A stretch of 64,000 nt of DNA from Symbiodinium natans (taxonomy: Eukaryota; Sar; Dinophyceae; Suessiales; Symbiodiniaceae). The notes beneath the pieces are model-generated. The model did no database searches. It saw nothing but the letters and a program-made list of their open reading frames with translations, and had not been told where the DNA came from. Every line of letters starts with the position of its first letter. Within the stretch, counting starts at the first letter, position 1. This document shows positions 32,801-36,678 of this stretch, piece after piece. Location: assembly GCA_905221605.1 (NCBI GenBank), contig CAJNDS010002490.1:327001-391000 (forward strand), written 5' to 3'. The translations under genes were made by a program, and so were the position numbers.

Positions 32801-35049
32801 GACCAGCTTGGAGGTGAAGATTTGAGAAGTTTGGGGCACGGGCAGTGGCGCCGGAATTGAAGGTCTAGTCATAGGATCCCCAGTCCCACACAGTCACGAA
32901 AACAGGGTTTAGGGTTTAGGGTTTAGGGTTTAGGGTTTAGGGTTTAGGGTTTAGGTTGAGGGCTTGGGGTTTAACAAGCACACACGCACAACACGACATC
33001 CCCACTCCTAAAGACAGATGTGTGATAAATTGCTCGTGGACGTCTAAGCGGGTGGTTTCTCAACACTATGATCCCTTTCTGGGGTACCCTCAATATTAGG
33101 TGCCGCATTATCATAGGGATCCCAAAAAAGGGACTACAATTTTGACAGCCACCCAAGTAGATATGTGGGTGGGCGGTCCTAAAGCTGGGGCTTTCCGAGG
33201 TCGGGGCTTGACTCCCAAAGCACCAAGAGCCCCTCAAACCCTACACTAGAATGCCAGGATGCAATGTGGTAAATGTAGGGGCCTTAATACTCAAAATAGT
33301 TTTTTTTTGGTTGGGGGTGAGGGAGTTATTATAGAATACCTGCAAATGGGCCAGAGGGGAATACTAGTAGTAGTTATTCTCCCTAAACCCTAAACCCTAA
33401 ACCCTAAATCCTAAACCCTAAGCCCTAAACCCTAAACCCTAAACCCTACACAAGTCGGCCTCTTTTAAGTCGTGCTTCAAGACTCCCTCGCCGCACTCGT
33501 TGATGGCGTCATTGTGGAACTGTGCGCGTGGGGCTGAGGGCTTGGAGGGTTTGGGGTTTAGGGTTTAGGGGCGCAGAGTTTTTTGATACAGGAGCCTGAC
33601 GAACTACCTAAGTTAATCCTCGTCCTCACATCTGCATCTTCCCGGCATTGTCTGCCTGAAAAGTACTTAGTATGAACTACCCGGAATCCCCCTTCTACTT
33701 GAGTAGGCCCCTGCAAGGCGGGGTTCCGACCCCCATGCGGCCTGCGGTCACAGACTAGCACGGGAATGCTGATGTCTCTCCGCAGCGACTGACACCTCTG
33801 AACACTCCTACACCTGCCTACACGCATGTCGCAAGTGGCTCTAAACCCCAAGCAGGGTCTAGACATATCTCGACCGACCCATGGAATCCCAAACCACTGA
33901 TTCTAAGCAAGGGTCGCTAGAATTTGGAGATGGTCGGAGTATATAACGTGGCGTCTGAAGGGACCGAATTAGCCGCCATCATGTCGACTCGGGGTTTATA
34001 TAGAACTGAGGGTATAAAACCAAGAGCCACCTTAAACCCTATAAACCCCTAAACCCTACACCCCAAACCCTAAACCCTTAACCTTGTACATCCTGTAAAC
34101 CCTAAACCCTAAATCCTGAACCCTAAACCCACACCCTAAACCTGTAAATCCTGTAAATCCTGCAAACCCTAAACCCTGGTTGGGTGCCTGCGTGACGGCC
34201 AGGACGTGGGCGCCCTGGTCGGGCGTGCCCCGTCCAACTTAAGGGGCCTACCCGGACCCCTGAAAGATTCCAAGGGAAGTTAGATGGTCCCTTAATTTGG
34301 TCCCTTACCCTCTGTAAAGGGTTGAAGTGTCGAATGGTTTGTGTGCGCGTGCGTGTGTTTGGGGTGGCTTCGGCAGCTTGCTGTGTGATGGCTATTGGTC
34401 TCCTGTTCAGCTCTCCATTTGGTTCTATCAAGCTTGGGACAGTTTGGATGAGCCCCGTAGCCCACACGCAGGCTAAAGGCCGGTAACCCGGAACAAGGGA
34501 GTGCGCACTTTTTGGCTTCTGGGATTTAGAGTTTAGGGTTTAGGGTTTCGGGCTTAGGGAACCTGTGCAATGCCTCAACAAGAGAAACGAGGGTCGACTG
34601 GCGGGTTCCTCTTCAAACCTTGAACCCATCTAGAACCTAACCTCTAAACCCTACACCCCCTAAACCCTAAACTCCCTAAGCTCTAAACCCCAACCCAAAA
34701 ACCCTAACACCCTAAAACCCTAAACCCTAAATCACTTGACTTTGAACCTATAACTTGTAACATCCCACTGCTCGTCCGAGTAATTGAGGGGCCTGAAGAG
34801 TTAGAATAGGGTTTTGGGGGGTTGTTTTAGTATAAATATAATAAGGGACCAGAAGGGAATTCCATTAGTGACTATTCTCCCTAAACCCATACCCTAAACC
34901 CTAAACCCTAACCCTAAACCCTAAACCCTAAACCCTAAACCCTAAACCCTGAACCCTAAACCCTAAACCCCCTGAATTAGCAGGGCACAGCTGGTCTCAC
35001 GCCTCGTCCTCCGGTAGCTGGCCTTGCTGTCGCAGCAGCTGCGCCTCCA
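393..35049 (-). CDS. HECT-type E3 ubiquitin ligase, 22-exon gene model (5' and 3' incomplete)
   Basis: Gene-level entry for the spliced model; exons H1 to H22 are listed separately in coding order, from high to low coordinates. HECT ligases accept ubiquitin from an E2 on a C-lobe cysteine and pass it to a substrate lysine. Joined in phase, the exons read through family landmarks in the correct order: FPFILTP, VRRTAIVEDALQQL, FDGEEGVDEGGVQKEFF, FGMF, FWFNKNSFE, FGTVLGLAIYNQ, ILDVHFPMAVYK, DLVDFQPSLAQGL, KDIEVTFENREEYV, CDYIFNTSIER and AFRKGFDQC. This covers the pre-HECT segment and the N-lobe to just before the hinge. The C-lobe with the catalytic Cys is not in the window. Coding total is about 1,018 nt in 34.7 kb; introns run about 0.5 to 5.1 kb. 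The E6AP/UBE3A-HECTD2 assignment is from recall of the family. The exon order, frames and junctions are read directly; the H6-H7 join is unresolved. Expression is not shown. Confidence 0.88.
991..1107. mobile_element. MITE-like element, family B (TACTTGGAGGTTCATGG ends)
   Basis: Bounded by TACTTGGAGGTTCATGGAC and an inverted copy of that end; interior rich in ACTTATAAGT. Other copies: 13960-14045 (partial), 36679-36895, 41322-41518, 51588-51699, 56677-56757 (truncated) and 57999-58150. Confidence 0.75.
1398..1552 (+). repeat. TTTAGGG array with a homogeneous TTCAGGG core
   Basis: Perfect TTTAGGG units flank about ten consecutive TTCAGGG units. The uniform variant block suggests local unit amplification. 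Confidence 0.93.
1578..1612 (-). CDS. HECT gene exon H21
   Basis: Thirty-five bases; acceptor GGACAG|A, donor AGAGC|GC. With flanking bases it reads RYCDYIFNTSIER, the DYIxNxSIE segment. Confidence 0.92.
2033..2229 (+). repeat. TTTAGGG array with TGTAGGG variants
   Basis: About 25 units, mostly perfect, with three consecutive TGTAGGG units near the right end. Confidence 0.95.
2237..2333. mobile_element. MITE-like element, family F (CTAGGNTGCCCAGTA ends)
   Basis: Ends CTAGGTTGCCTAGTA and TACTGGCATCCTAG are inverted complements; the interior carries GGGTGCCCTTTT and AAAAGGG. One of the commonest families: related copies at 9784-9927, 12515-12617, 23870-23968, 30248-30390, 31733-31834, 35817-35926, 44491-44592, 47912-48010, 49820-49934 and 57818-57916. 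Confidence 0.78.
2380..2447 (-). CDS. HECT gene exon H20 (DIEVTFENREEYV)
   Basis: Sixty-eight bases; acceptor GTGTCAG|G, donor CGAAG|GC. It contains LKEGGKDIEVTFENREEYV, the L-x-x-GG-x-x-I-x-VT-x-EN-x-x-EYV signature. Ends in phase 2, matching H21. Confidence 0.95.
2837..2945. mobile_element. MITE-like element, family J (AAGGGTCCATGTACCT ends)
   Basis: About 109 bases bounded by CCTAAGGGTCCATGTACCT and its inverted complement. Fragments of the same ends occur at 51472, 54718 and 59125, and an internal fragment at 52060-52105. No coding capacity. Confidence 0.78.
3125..3545. repeat. CAAGTGACC-type short satellite
   Basis: About 420 bases of degenerate 9- to 10-base units (CAAGTGACC, CAAGTGCCC) within HECT intron 19. 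Open frames across it are artefacts of the unit. Confidence 0.85.
3560..3662 (-). CDS. Coding-like island inside HECT intron 19
   Basis: Minus-strand frame reads ALEYAIVCRPTH then LPWSESLMKLIMNLFIEA and TDEL before entering the CAAGTGACC satellite. Not in the HECT chain. Confidence 0.35.
3664..3836 (-). repeat. CCCTAAA array ending in CCCTGAA variants
   Basis: About 20 units in the CCCTAAA orientation, then a block of CCCTGAA units, lying about 25 bases from the H19 donor. Confidence 0.95.
3865..3921 (-). CDS. HECT gene exon H19
   Basis: Nineteen codons, TFGPLRFAVAFECFGSLQE; acceptor TTGGCCAG|A, donor GAG|GC, phase 0. It matches the F-x-x-x-F-x-V-x-x-x-x-FG strand of the N-lobe. Long CCCTAAA arrays flank it on both sides within 40 bases. 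Confidence 0.9.
4535..4810 (-). CDS. Two short coding-like islands inside HECT intron 18
   Basis: Minus-strand frames read RLIFQFNVNGTWDRHPMHR (about 4720-4785) and LPDGTWYHQHKECHVVTV (about 4540-4600), separated by a pure CCCTAAA array. Both contain a G-T-W triplet. They may be exons of the same unknown module; neither fits the HECT chain. Confidence 0.4.
5390..5510 (-). CDS. Two short coding-like islands inside HECT intron 18
   Basis: Minus-strand frames read SRKYPESPDQADQA (about 5462-5507) and NGPFRVAGAPQRFHG (about 5395-5440), separated by a short CCCTAAA tract. Exon-like composition only. Confidence 0.3.
5685..5732 (-). CDS. HECT gene exon H18 (the only GT donor in the chain)
   Basis: Sixteen codons, GLIALLEHEDGSTFQE; acceptor ATCCCAG|G, donor GAG|GT, phase 0. 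It corresponds to the LLEYE-type segment. It is the only chained exon whose intron starts with GT. Confidence 0.9.
6020..6410. repeat. AT-rich direct repeat pair
   Basis: About 75 bases at 6028-6102 (A-run, then CTTCAGATGGCTATTGCAAT) recur at 6335-6408 with roughly 75 percent identity. The surrounding 5980-6430 is AT-rich, lacks telomeric repeats and shows no coding signal. Confidence 0.7.
6428..8378. repeat. Palindromic satellite arranged as one large inverted repeat
   Basis: About 25 degenerate copies of a unit of 65-80 bases. Each unit carries a perfect hairpin motif CTTAAACTCCACGC...GCGTGGAGTTTAAG and a spacer containing GATATCCGAGCCACATTTT. Spacers read one way left of 7395 and the opposite way to the right, so the whole block is a two-armed palindrome. 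The innermost arms (about 7218-7390 and 7405-7578) are nearly identical, with a loop of only a few bases near 7395-7400. Confidence 0.92.
8561..8812. repeat. Imperfect direct repeat
   Basis: Two copies (8561-8657 and 8733-8812) share a run of A, CCTTAGACCTTAGCGCCG-like ends and an ACCAGACAGCCT-type core. No coding signal. Confidence 0.65.
9186..9229 (-). CDS. HECT gene exon H17
   Basis: Forty-four bases reading LRHDLVDFQPSLAQ after two bases; donor CAG|GC, phase 0. It is the DL-x-x-x-P-x-LxxGL element joined to H18. The acceptor (CACAAAG|C) is the least certain part; a TTAAG|G eight bases downstream is the alternative but does not fit H16's phase. Confidence 0.85.
9400..9505. repeat. Short inverted repeat
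   Basis: AGAAAGTTGGAAAC near the left and GTTTCCAACTTTTT near the right pair as arms around about 65 bases. Possibly another MITE-like element, single copy here. Confidence 0.6.
9784..9927. mobile_element. MITE-like element, family F
   Basis: Starts GACCCAGGAGTATCCTAGG, ends CTACTCCGGGTCCTA; joined on its left to a telomeric array. Confidence 0.72.
10030..10630. other. Intronic stretch, little identifiable
   Basis: A short CCCTAAA tract, AT-rich sequence with a TA run at 10437-10459, then unique sequence leading into the inverted satellite. No coding signal I trust. Confidence 0.6.
10630..11525. repeat. Degenerate TAGGAACCCTATTAAAATTGA satellite with inverted halves
   Basis: Units of about 20-30 bases such as AATAGGAACCCTATTAAAAT run left to right until about 11275; beyond it the reverse complement follows. 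Segments 11100-11260 and 11305-11460 are clear reverse complements, including AAACCAA[A/T]AGGAATCCCTTT. Confidence 0.85.
11540..12005. repeat. Satellite with TACAGCATTTTTGC unit, inverted about 11694
   Basis: A unit of about 50 bases containing GGGACAGTACAGCATTTTTG and TTTTGGCCTAAAAACATTGG. Orientation flips at 11680-11705, where two copies of CCAAAGTTTGGAGAC face each other. All open frames here are unit artefacts. Confidence 0.85.
12123..12234. mobile_element. Dispersed element, family D, copy 1
   Basis: About 112 bases from CTTGGCTGCACTCAGCAGGG to AGTAAAGAACCACAAGG. Two further copies at 38986-39099 and 61663-61776 are roughly 85 percent identical by eye. AT-richer than the flanks; short internal inverted repeat AAACTTTTAGC/GCTAAAAGTTT. 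Confidence 0.85.
12696..12759 (-). CDS. HECT gene exon H16
   Basis: Sixty-four bases; acceptor GACCTCAG|A. It reads KLMSDDKPSSKEKPVELG and continues to a tentative donor TTGG|GC in phase 1. The KLM start completes the VYKKL motif. The intron enters a TTTAGGG-type tract within about 10 bases of the donor. Confidence 0.87.
12778..12875 (+). repeat. TTTAGGG array just upstream of H16
   Basis: Thirteen uninterrupted units, starting about 15 bases upstream of the H16 acceptor. Confidence 0.95.
13605..13643 (-). CDS. HECT gene exon H15 (LDVHFP)
   Basis: Thirteen codons, VILDVHFPMAVYK; acceptor TGTCGAG|G, donor AAG|GC, phase 0. It follows H14 directly in the family order although separated by a 5.1 kb intron holding the TTGGCACAATGCAC and GGGCCA satellites. 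Confidence 0.95.
13660..13926 (-). CDS. Open island just upstream of H15, in intron 14
   Basis: Frame open for about 85 codons: STSDLGSFEAFEGFARRL near the start, TERPTCVRSRSVLKTAEV later. Lies immediately 5' of the H15 acceptor but in a different frame. Could be an alternative exon or a captured fragment. Confidence 0.35.
14345..14440 (-). CDS. Cysteine-rich coding-like island inside HECT intron 14
   Basis: Minus-strand frame reads EGAGCQHLAGAQIKCCSC then AICYRTDIEN. Spaced Cys/His suggest part of a zinc-binding module, but it is too short to assign. Not in the HECT chain. Confidence 0.42.
14590..14876. repeat. CA/TA microsatellite region
   Basis: Runs of CACACA, TATATA and ACATAC units. 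Other TA runs lie at 10437-10459, 12104-12121, 19928-19947, 30218-30242 and 32385-32401, and a GA run at 58520-58547. Confidence 0.9.
14885..14972 (-). CDS. Coding-like island inside HECT intron 14
   Basis: Minus-strand frame reads WSQMGLHLKQIMRLLLKC then TFNYGRALHPADPVN and ends at AATAG|GTGTGTGTG, a good donor running into a CA/TA microsatellite. It is not in the HECT chain. Not recognised. Confidence 0.45.
15930..17270. repeat. TTGGCACAATGCAC satellite
   Basis: About 1.3 kb of a 14-base unit (ACTTGGCACAATGC) with insertions, in HECT intron 14. It gives long spurious open frames on both strands rich in CQVHCAKCIVPSA-type repeats. Confidence 0.95.
17270..17668. repeat. GGGCCA hexamer block
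   Basis: About 400 bases of GGGCCA units, almost pure, directly abutting the TTGGCACAATGCAC satellite. The unit is G-rich on one strand and C-rich on the other. Open frames here are artefacts. Confidence 0.95.
17765..17795. repeat. Hairpin GGCAGGCTCTGC/GCAGAGCCTGCC
   Basis: Perfect 12-base arms with a 6-base loop. Context gives no clue to function. Confidence 0.75.
18328..18490 (+). repeat. TTTAGGG array with TGTAGGG block
   Basis: About 22 units; three consecutive TGTAGGG units followed by perfect units and a further variant. Confidence 0.95.
18755..18811 (-). CDS. HECT gene exon H14 (GLAIYN)
   Basis: Nineteen codons; acceptor AGCGAG|G, donor CAG|GC, phase 0. It reads ANLQFELFGTVLGLAIYNQ, the F-x-L-x-G-x-x-x-GLAIYN segment, one of the most conserved in HECT domains. 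Confidence 0.95.
19060..19331 (-). CDS. Coding-like island inside HECT intron 13
   Basis: After acceptor GCTGTAG|G the minus-strand frame is open for about 90 codons: VDDYCFVAMNRPREERDKAG, then SDNIRLHLVANDGLDAEDLE, then SVVEELLTKPQILPHF. H13 and H14 join directly across it. Acidic/helical, not recognised. A nested fragment or exon of another transcript. Confidence 0.52.
19723..19759 (-). CDS. HECT gene exon H13 (FWFN)
   Basis: Thirty-seven bases; acceptor GCTGAG|G (GAGGAG|C three bases on is equally in frame), donor GAG|GC. It reads SRNFWFNKNSFE, the WFN-x-x-SFE motif of the N-lobe. Confidence 0.92.
20708..20739 (-). CDS. HECT gene exon H12 (FGMF)
   Basis: Thirty-two bases, DFGMFERIDE plus two bases; acceptor TGGCAG|G, donor GAGAC|GC. 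It carries the YGMF/FGMF motif. Phase 2 matches the single leading base of H13. It sits between two telomeric tracts of opposite orientation. Confidence 0.9.
20771..20926 (+). repeat. TTTAGGG array upstream of H12
   Basis: About 21 units with a single TTAGTTTAGGG slip, about 30 bases upstream of the H12 acceptor. Confidence 0.95.
21131..22208. repeat. Tandem duplication of about 540-557 bases
   Basis: The block from CTATACTACCCTATA to the AAAGCCT-repeat tail occurs twice head to tail, nearly identical. Each copy includes an element with AAGGGCCCATACATCAGAAC, a CCCTAAA array, a unique segment and a poly-C run. The copies differ mainly in CCCTAAA array length. The minus strand of each unique segment can be read KVLLGAVLRRLM, not part of the HECT chain. 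Confidence 0.95.
22240..22720. other. Intronic stretch between the tandem duplication and H11
   Basis: Mostly unique sequence with scattered single telomeric units, a G-run near 22507 and no coding island. Confidence 0.6.
22733..22771 (-). CDS. HECT gene exon H11 (EFFQLL)
   Basis: Thirteen codons, EFFQLLVEQLYNE; acceptor ATCGGAG|G, donor GAG|GC, phase 0. It directly completes the GG-V-x-KEFF motif begun in H10. Confidence 0.92.
23040..23412 (-). CDS. Large coding-like island inside HECT intron 10
   Basis: Between H10 and H11 the minus strand is open for about 120 codons, reading IHIPTFFQDDSGRWLVRVAN, DWAQWNQLQRNESSAF, a Gly/Ser-rich stretch and STMTWFYQKEERPGAYRG. H10 and H11 join across it inside a conserved motif, so it is not part of the ligase. 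It could be a nested gene fragment, an exon of an overlapping transcript, or mobile-element cargo. Not recognised. Confidence 0.55.
24080..24175 (+). repeat. Homogeneous TTTGGGG block
   Basis: Three TTTAGGG units followed by about eleven uninterrupted TTTGGGG units, right at the 3' side of micro-exon H10. The variant equals the ciliate-type telomeric unit up to rotation, but here it is embedded in a TTTAGGG context. Confidence 0.93.
24187..24212 (-). CDS. HECT gene micro-exon H10 (GVDEGGV)
   Basis: Only 26 bases; acceptor TCGGCAG|G, donor AAG|GC. With the last base of H9 it reads GVDEGGVQK, the hallmark GxDxGGxxKEFF motif of HECT N-lobes, completed by EFF of H11. It lies beside a run of TTTGGGG repeats. 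Confidence 0.93.
24723..24762 (-). CDS. HECT gene exon H9
   Basis: Forty bases reading LKKPLKVVFDGEE plus one base; acceptor GAGTCAG|C, donor GAAG|GC. It carries the LKV-x-F-x-GE strand of the N-lobe. Phase 1 at its end matches the two leading bases of H10. Confidence 0.92.
25078..25205. mobile_element. MITE-like element, family C
   Basis: TTGGGATGTTGCCCTTATACT at the left and AAGGGGCAACATCC at the right are inverted. A GTATAGGGTTTATGG insertion-like stretch interrupts the left arm. Confidence 0.7.
25690..25815. mobile_element. Dispersed element, family H (poly-T/poly-G core)
   Basis: GGGGCCTGAGTAGTTAGAAC, then long T and G runs, then TCATCACAGTGTATTTATAA and GAATACTACTAG. Related copies: 33280-33382, 34788-34882 and 46836-46945; fragments near 5150 and 48965. 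The pyrimidine/purine run varies greatly between copies. Confidence 0.75.
25987..26028 (-). CDS. HECT gene exon H8 (start of N-lobe)
   Basis: Fourteen codons, VRRTAIVEDALQQL; acceptor CCGGAG|G, donor CTG|GC, phase 0. This is the VRRxxIVEDAL segment that opens the HECT domain. A 145-base TTTAGGG array begins about 20 bases upstream of the acceptor. Confidence 0.9.
26050..26194 (+). repeat. TTTAGGG array upstream of H8
   Basis: About 20 units, starting some 20 bases from the H8 acceptor. Confidence 0.95.
26200..27250. other. HECT intron 7 content
   Basis: Decayed telomeric units, a poly-G run at 26819 and a CCTTTAAAACC-type tract at 27120-27230. A short minus-strand island near 26590-26640 reads FSQHKFVDMWGLHAEA but does not fit the chain. 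Confidence 0.55.
27254..27301 (-). CDS. HECT gene exon H7
   Basis: Donor AAG|GC, phase 0, ending in QNPWLVLK, which joins VRR of H8 to give the LxLKVRR signature before the HECT N-lobe. The 5' end is either GTCCAG|G (16 codons, as given) or CGGGCAG|C at 27283 (10 codons). Confidence 0.8.
27743..27917 (+). repeat. TTTAGGG array with variant blocks
   Basis: Perfect units followed by homogeneous CTTCGGG and TTCAGGG blocks. Confidence 0.93.
28064..28099 (-). CDS. Possible HECT gene exon between H6 and H7
   Basis: After acceptor TTCACTCAG the frame reads LFQEQDWDMSCE. A leucine-phenylalanine pair at this point fits the family, but no donor can be fixed: candidates are CAAGA|GC and TCTT|GC. It may be only partly coding or a skipped island. 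Confidence 0.4.
28321..28344 (-). CDS. HECT gene micro-exon H6
   Basis: Eight codons, VRNAMALS; acceptor TTGCAG|G, donor TCA|GC, phase 0. It joins QREE of H5 to give a plausible continuous helix. The frame stays open for seven more codons past the chosen donor, so the 3' end is tentative. Confidence 0.65.
28370..28500. mobile_element. Family A element
   Basis: Carries GGGTACCCTTCGATGGGGAC at one side, CAAGGGCCCAGACTTCAGAA inside and GGGACCATGTACCTACCCT at the other; colinear with the copy at 42803. Confidence 0.72.
29221..29333. mobile_element. Dispersed element, family E, copy 1
   Basis: Contains AAAGAGTATATACTTCTGAG, CAAGTAGCTATATATAGGAA and CAGTACAGTACTCCAAAACC. Colinear with 43491-43603. 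Confidence 0.8.
29540..29584 (-). CDS. HECT gene exon H5
   Basis: Fifteen codons, VRMLSIESLLLQREE; acceptor GCAGAG|G, donor GAG|GC, phase 0. It continues the helix after FPFILTPVSK, in the position where family members have a charged helix with a leucine run. Confidence 0.84.
29628..30065 (+). repeat. Two TTTAGGG arrays with CTTAGGG and TTCAGGG blocks
   Basis: Arrays at 29628-29777 (with about six CTTAGGG units) and 29892-30065 (with three TTCAGGG units), separated by about 115 bases of unique sequence. Confidence 0.92.
30458..30590 (+). repeat. Ten-base telomere-derived repeat (AATAGGGTTT)
   Basis: Seven or more units of period 10 built from AATAGGGTTT with single-base variants, flanked by TTTAGGG units and ending about four bases from the H4 donor. 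Confidence 0.9.
30594..30656 (-). CDS. HECT gene exon H4 (FPFILTP motif)
   Basis: Twenty-one codons, phase 0; acceptor CAGCAG|G (a second AG three bases upstream would add one Gln), donor AAG|GC. It contains EFPFILTPVSK, the pre-HECT motif conserved before the N-lobe in UBE3 and plant UPL ligases. The intron enters a telomeric tract a few bases after the donor. Confidence 0.88.
31005..31235 (-). CDS. Coding-like island inside HECT intron 3
   Basis: Between H3 and H4 a minus-strand frame reads AQTSKLILKVYNGMGSSDAH then PDTTSLVNLAAKL; a second frame further down reads ATLLLYDKQLRVLANRGDW. The frame change without room for a normal intron suggests a decayed or captured fragment rather than an exon of the ligase, whose chain closes without it. 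Confidence 0.42.
31240..31920. other. HECT intron 3, left part
   Basis: A family C relative (31313-31470), a C-run, a family F element (31733-31834) and CCCCTAAA units. No exon signal. Confidence 0.6.
31934..31978 (-). CDS. HECT gene exon H3
   Basis: Forty-five bases; acceptor CTGGAG|G, donor GAG|GC. It reads VLEMQYRGQKFASVE, phase 0 at both ends. The 5' flank also reads open (KRDLE), so the start could be slightly upstream, but the AG used here keeps the frame with H2. Confidence 0.78.
32000..33460. other. HECT intron 2 content
   Basis: Telomeric tracts, a TA run, a family G partial copy and a family H copy (33280-33382). No convincing coding island. Confidence 0.6.
33061..33156. mobile_element. 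MITE-like element, family G, partial
   Basis: Shares CTATGATCCCTTTCTGGGGT, ATATTAGGTGCCGCATTAT and TTTTGACAGCCACCC with the complete copy in inverted relation. Confidence 0.72.
33460..33519 (-). CDS. HECT gene exon H2
   Basis: Sixty bases, 20 codons, phase 0 at both ends; acceptor GCACAG|T, donor GAG|GC. It reads FHNDAINECGEGVLKHDLKE, the pre-HECT segment that in UBE3-like ligases carries an F-[YH]-N-x-A motif. The 3' flank enters a CCCTAAA tract within about 10 bases of the donor. Confidence 0.8.
33530..34990. other. HECT intron 1 content
   Basis: A minus-strand open stretch at 33600-33860 of doubtful coding quality; a possible 27-base micro-exon GAHVLAVTQ at 34188-34214 (CAG|GGC to CAG|GC); a family H copy and a CCCTAAA array. 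Confidence 0.5.
35003..35049 (-). CDS. HECT gene exon H1 (first exon I can chain)
   Basis: Acceptor TTTCTCAG and donor GAG|GC. It reads two bases, then EAQLLRQQGQLPEDE, and ends in phase 0, joining FHNDAINE of the next exon. The preceding exon must end with one base. It lies directly below a long CCCTAAA array. Function of the segment is unknown; in related ligases this region precedes the HECT domain. Confidence 0.7.
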
Positions 35050-35066
35050 CTGAGAAAGAAGAGGGG

Positions 35067-35181
35067 CCCTAAACCCTAAACCCTAAACCCTAAACCCTAA
35101 ACCCTAAACCCTAAACCCTAAACCCTAAACCCTAAACCCTAAACCCTAAACCCTAAACCCTAAACCCTAAACCCTAAACCT
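35067..35181 (-). repeat. CCCTAAA array upstream of H1
   Basis: Sixteen uninterrupted units. Confidence 0.95.
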
Positions 35182-35625
35182 AGAACGGGGGTTGCAGTTG
35201 TAGGGGTTCGGGTTTAGCGCCTTAGTTTTGTTATTATTTTTTGGGAGGTGTTACCTACCTACAATTAGCTGGATATGTTGAACATGATGAGCTTCTTGAA
35301 TGTTGGCATGTACAGGGCTACTTCGGTGGGGCTGTGAATGAAGTTACGAGTCCCTAGCATTGCCATAGTTTGCTTGGCTCCTTATTGCTTCACTAGGACC
35401 CTTGAAACCCTCTGACACTTAGTTGCTGAGTTCATAAGCCCCCAAAAAGGTGTACACTTTCAGTTCCATAGGGGGTTAAGTATCCCAAAAAGTGTAAAGT
35501 GTACTCACTCAGCTACTAAGCAAAAGCCTTCCTGAAAATGATACCAAATGTCCCAAGGGCCTACCGAGTTCAAAGTGTTTGCACACAACAGTACTTCGAC
35601 CCAGCGGAAGAAAACAGTGGCTGCT

Positions 35626-35712
35626 GTTAGGGTCTAGGGTCTAGGGTCTAGGGTCTAGGGTCTAGGGTTTAGGGTTTAGGGTTTAGGGTTTAGGGTTTAG
35701 GGTTTAGGGTTT
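35626..35712 (+). repeat. TCTAGGG block followed by TTTAGGG
   Basis: Six consecutive TCTAGGG units and then about six TTTAGGG units. Confidence 0.92.
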
Positions 35713-35816
35713 GGGCTCCGGCAGACTGCCGCAGGGATGGCATCCCCCTTCGTGAACTAAAACTTCTCGCTCTGAACACTCCGAGTTGTGAAGGCTTTGG
35801 GCGCACACGACCGAAA

Positions 35817-35926
35817 CCTAGACCCAGGAGTAACCTAGGAATAAAAAAGGGTGTGTTTCTGGTTTAGAGAGGGCTACAAGGGAAACCCAAACCCTAAAAC
35901 AAAAAGGTCTTACTCTGGGCCCTAGA
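35817..35926. mobile_element. MITE-like element, family F, complete copy
   Basis: Bounded by CTAGACCCAGGAGTA and TACTCTGGGCCCTAG; interior with GGGCTACAAGGGAA. Short AAACCCTAAA-like interior bases are shared with telomeric units. Confidence 0.78.
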
Positions 35927-36191
35927 ACCCAAAGTGTCGGACGGTAGGTATTCTTCGGCGATCCTCAACGTGCTCTCAGCAAACGTGCAAACCGCGAACG
36001 CTCCAGCGCGTTAGCCCAATGAAGACCCCAAGAACATCTTGAGAGTCCTATAGGGTTTACCGTTCAGGGTGTAGGGTTTAGTCTGGCAAACACAGGAGCT
36101 GACGCTCGCGCCCGCGGCGTCAAGCGACCAGCACGCTTAAGCCATACGGCAGGGCTTGACATTTGCTCGGACTTTTAGGGGCTACTTCCAC

Positions 36192-36242
36192 AAAAAGAGC
36201 TTGGTTCGGAAAATGTCGAAACCGTAGAACTGCTCGATGCCC
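36192..36242 (-). CDS. Upstream exon candidate, GIEQFYGFDIFRTKLF
   Basis: Acceptor GCGCCAG|G, donor TTTTT|GT. One base, then GIEQFYGFDIFRTKLF plus two bases. A second open frame in the 5' flank reads NRLRLEYQQHW, so the exon may be longer in another frame. Not recognised; could be pre-HECT sequence of the same gene. Confidence 0.5.
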
Positions 36243-36533
36243 CTGGCGCCTTCCTCCTAGTGGTCCAGTGCTGCTGGTACTCCAGCCGCAGCCTGTTGGC
36301 ACCTGGATCTGGAGTCTTGTCGCCCTTACCTAGGCTCAACATGTCACCAAAACTTCAGAAAGTAGGATCTTTGGGCCCAAATTGCGCTGGAATAAGAGCC
36401 CCTACCCTCCTTGCGCAAGGTTTTTTGACGTATCAGCCTGAGGAACTACACATCACTCCAGTGACACTTCACAGTGGAATACGCATCAGCGGTTGACATG
36501 CGCATCAGGGCAAAGCGATCCCCAAGTAGACGC

Positions 36534-36655
36534 CCTAAACCCTAAACCCTAAACCCTAAACCCTAAACCCTAAACCCTAAACCCTAAACCCTAAACCCTA
36601 AACCCTAAACCCTAAACCCTAAACCCTAAACCCTAAACCCTAAACCCTAAACCCA
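36534..36655 (-). repeat. CCCTAAA array
   Basis: Seventeen uninterrupted units, close to an inverted-repeat element at 36679. Confidence 0.95.
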
Positions 36656-36678
36656 AGCCGCAAACATGGAGGAAAGTT

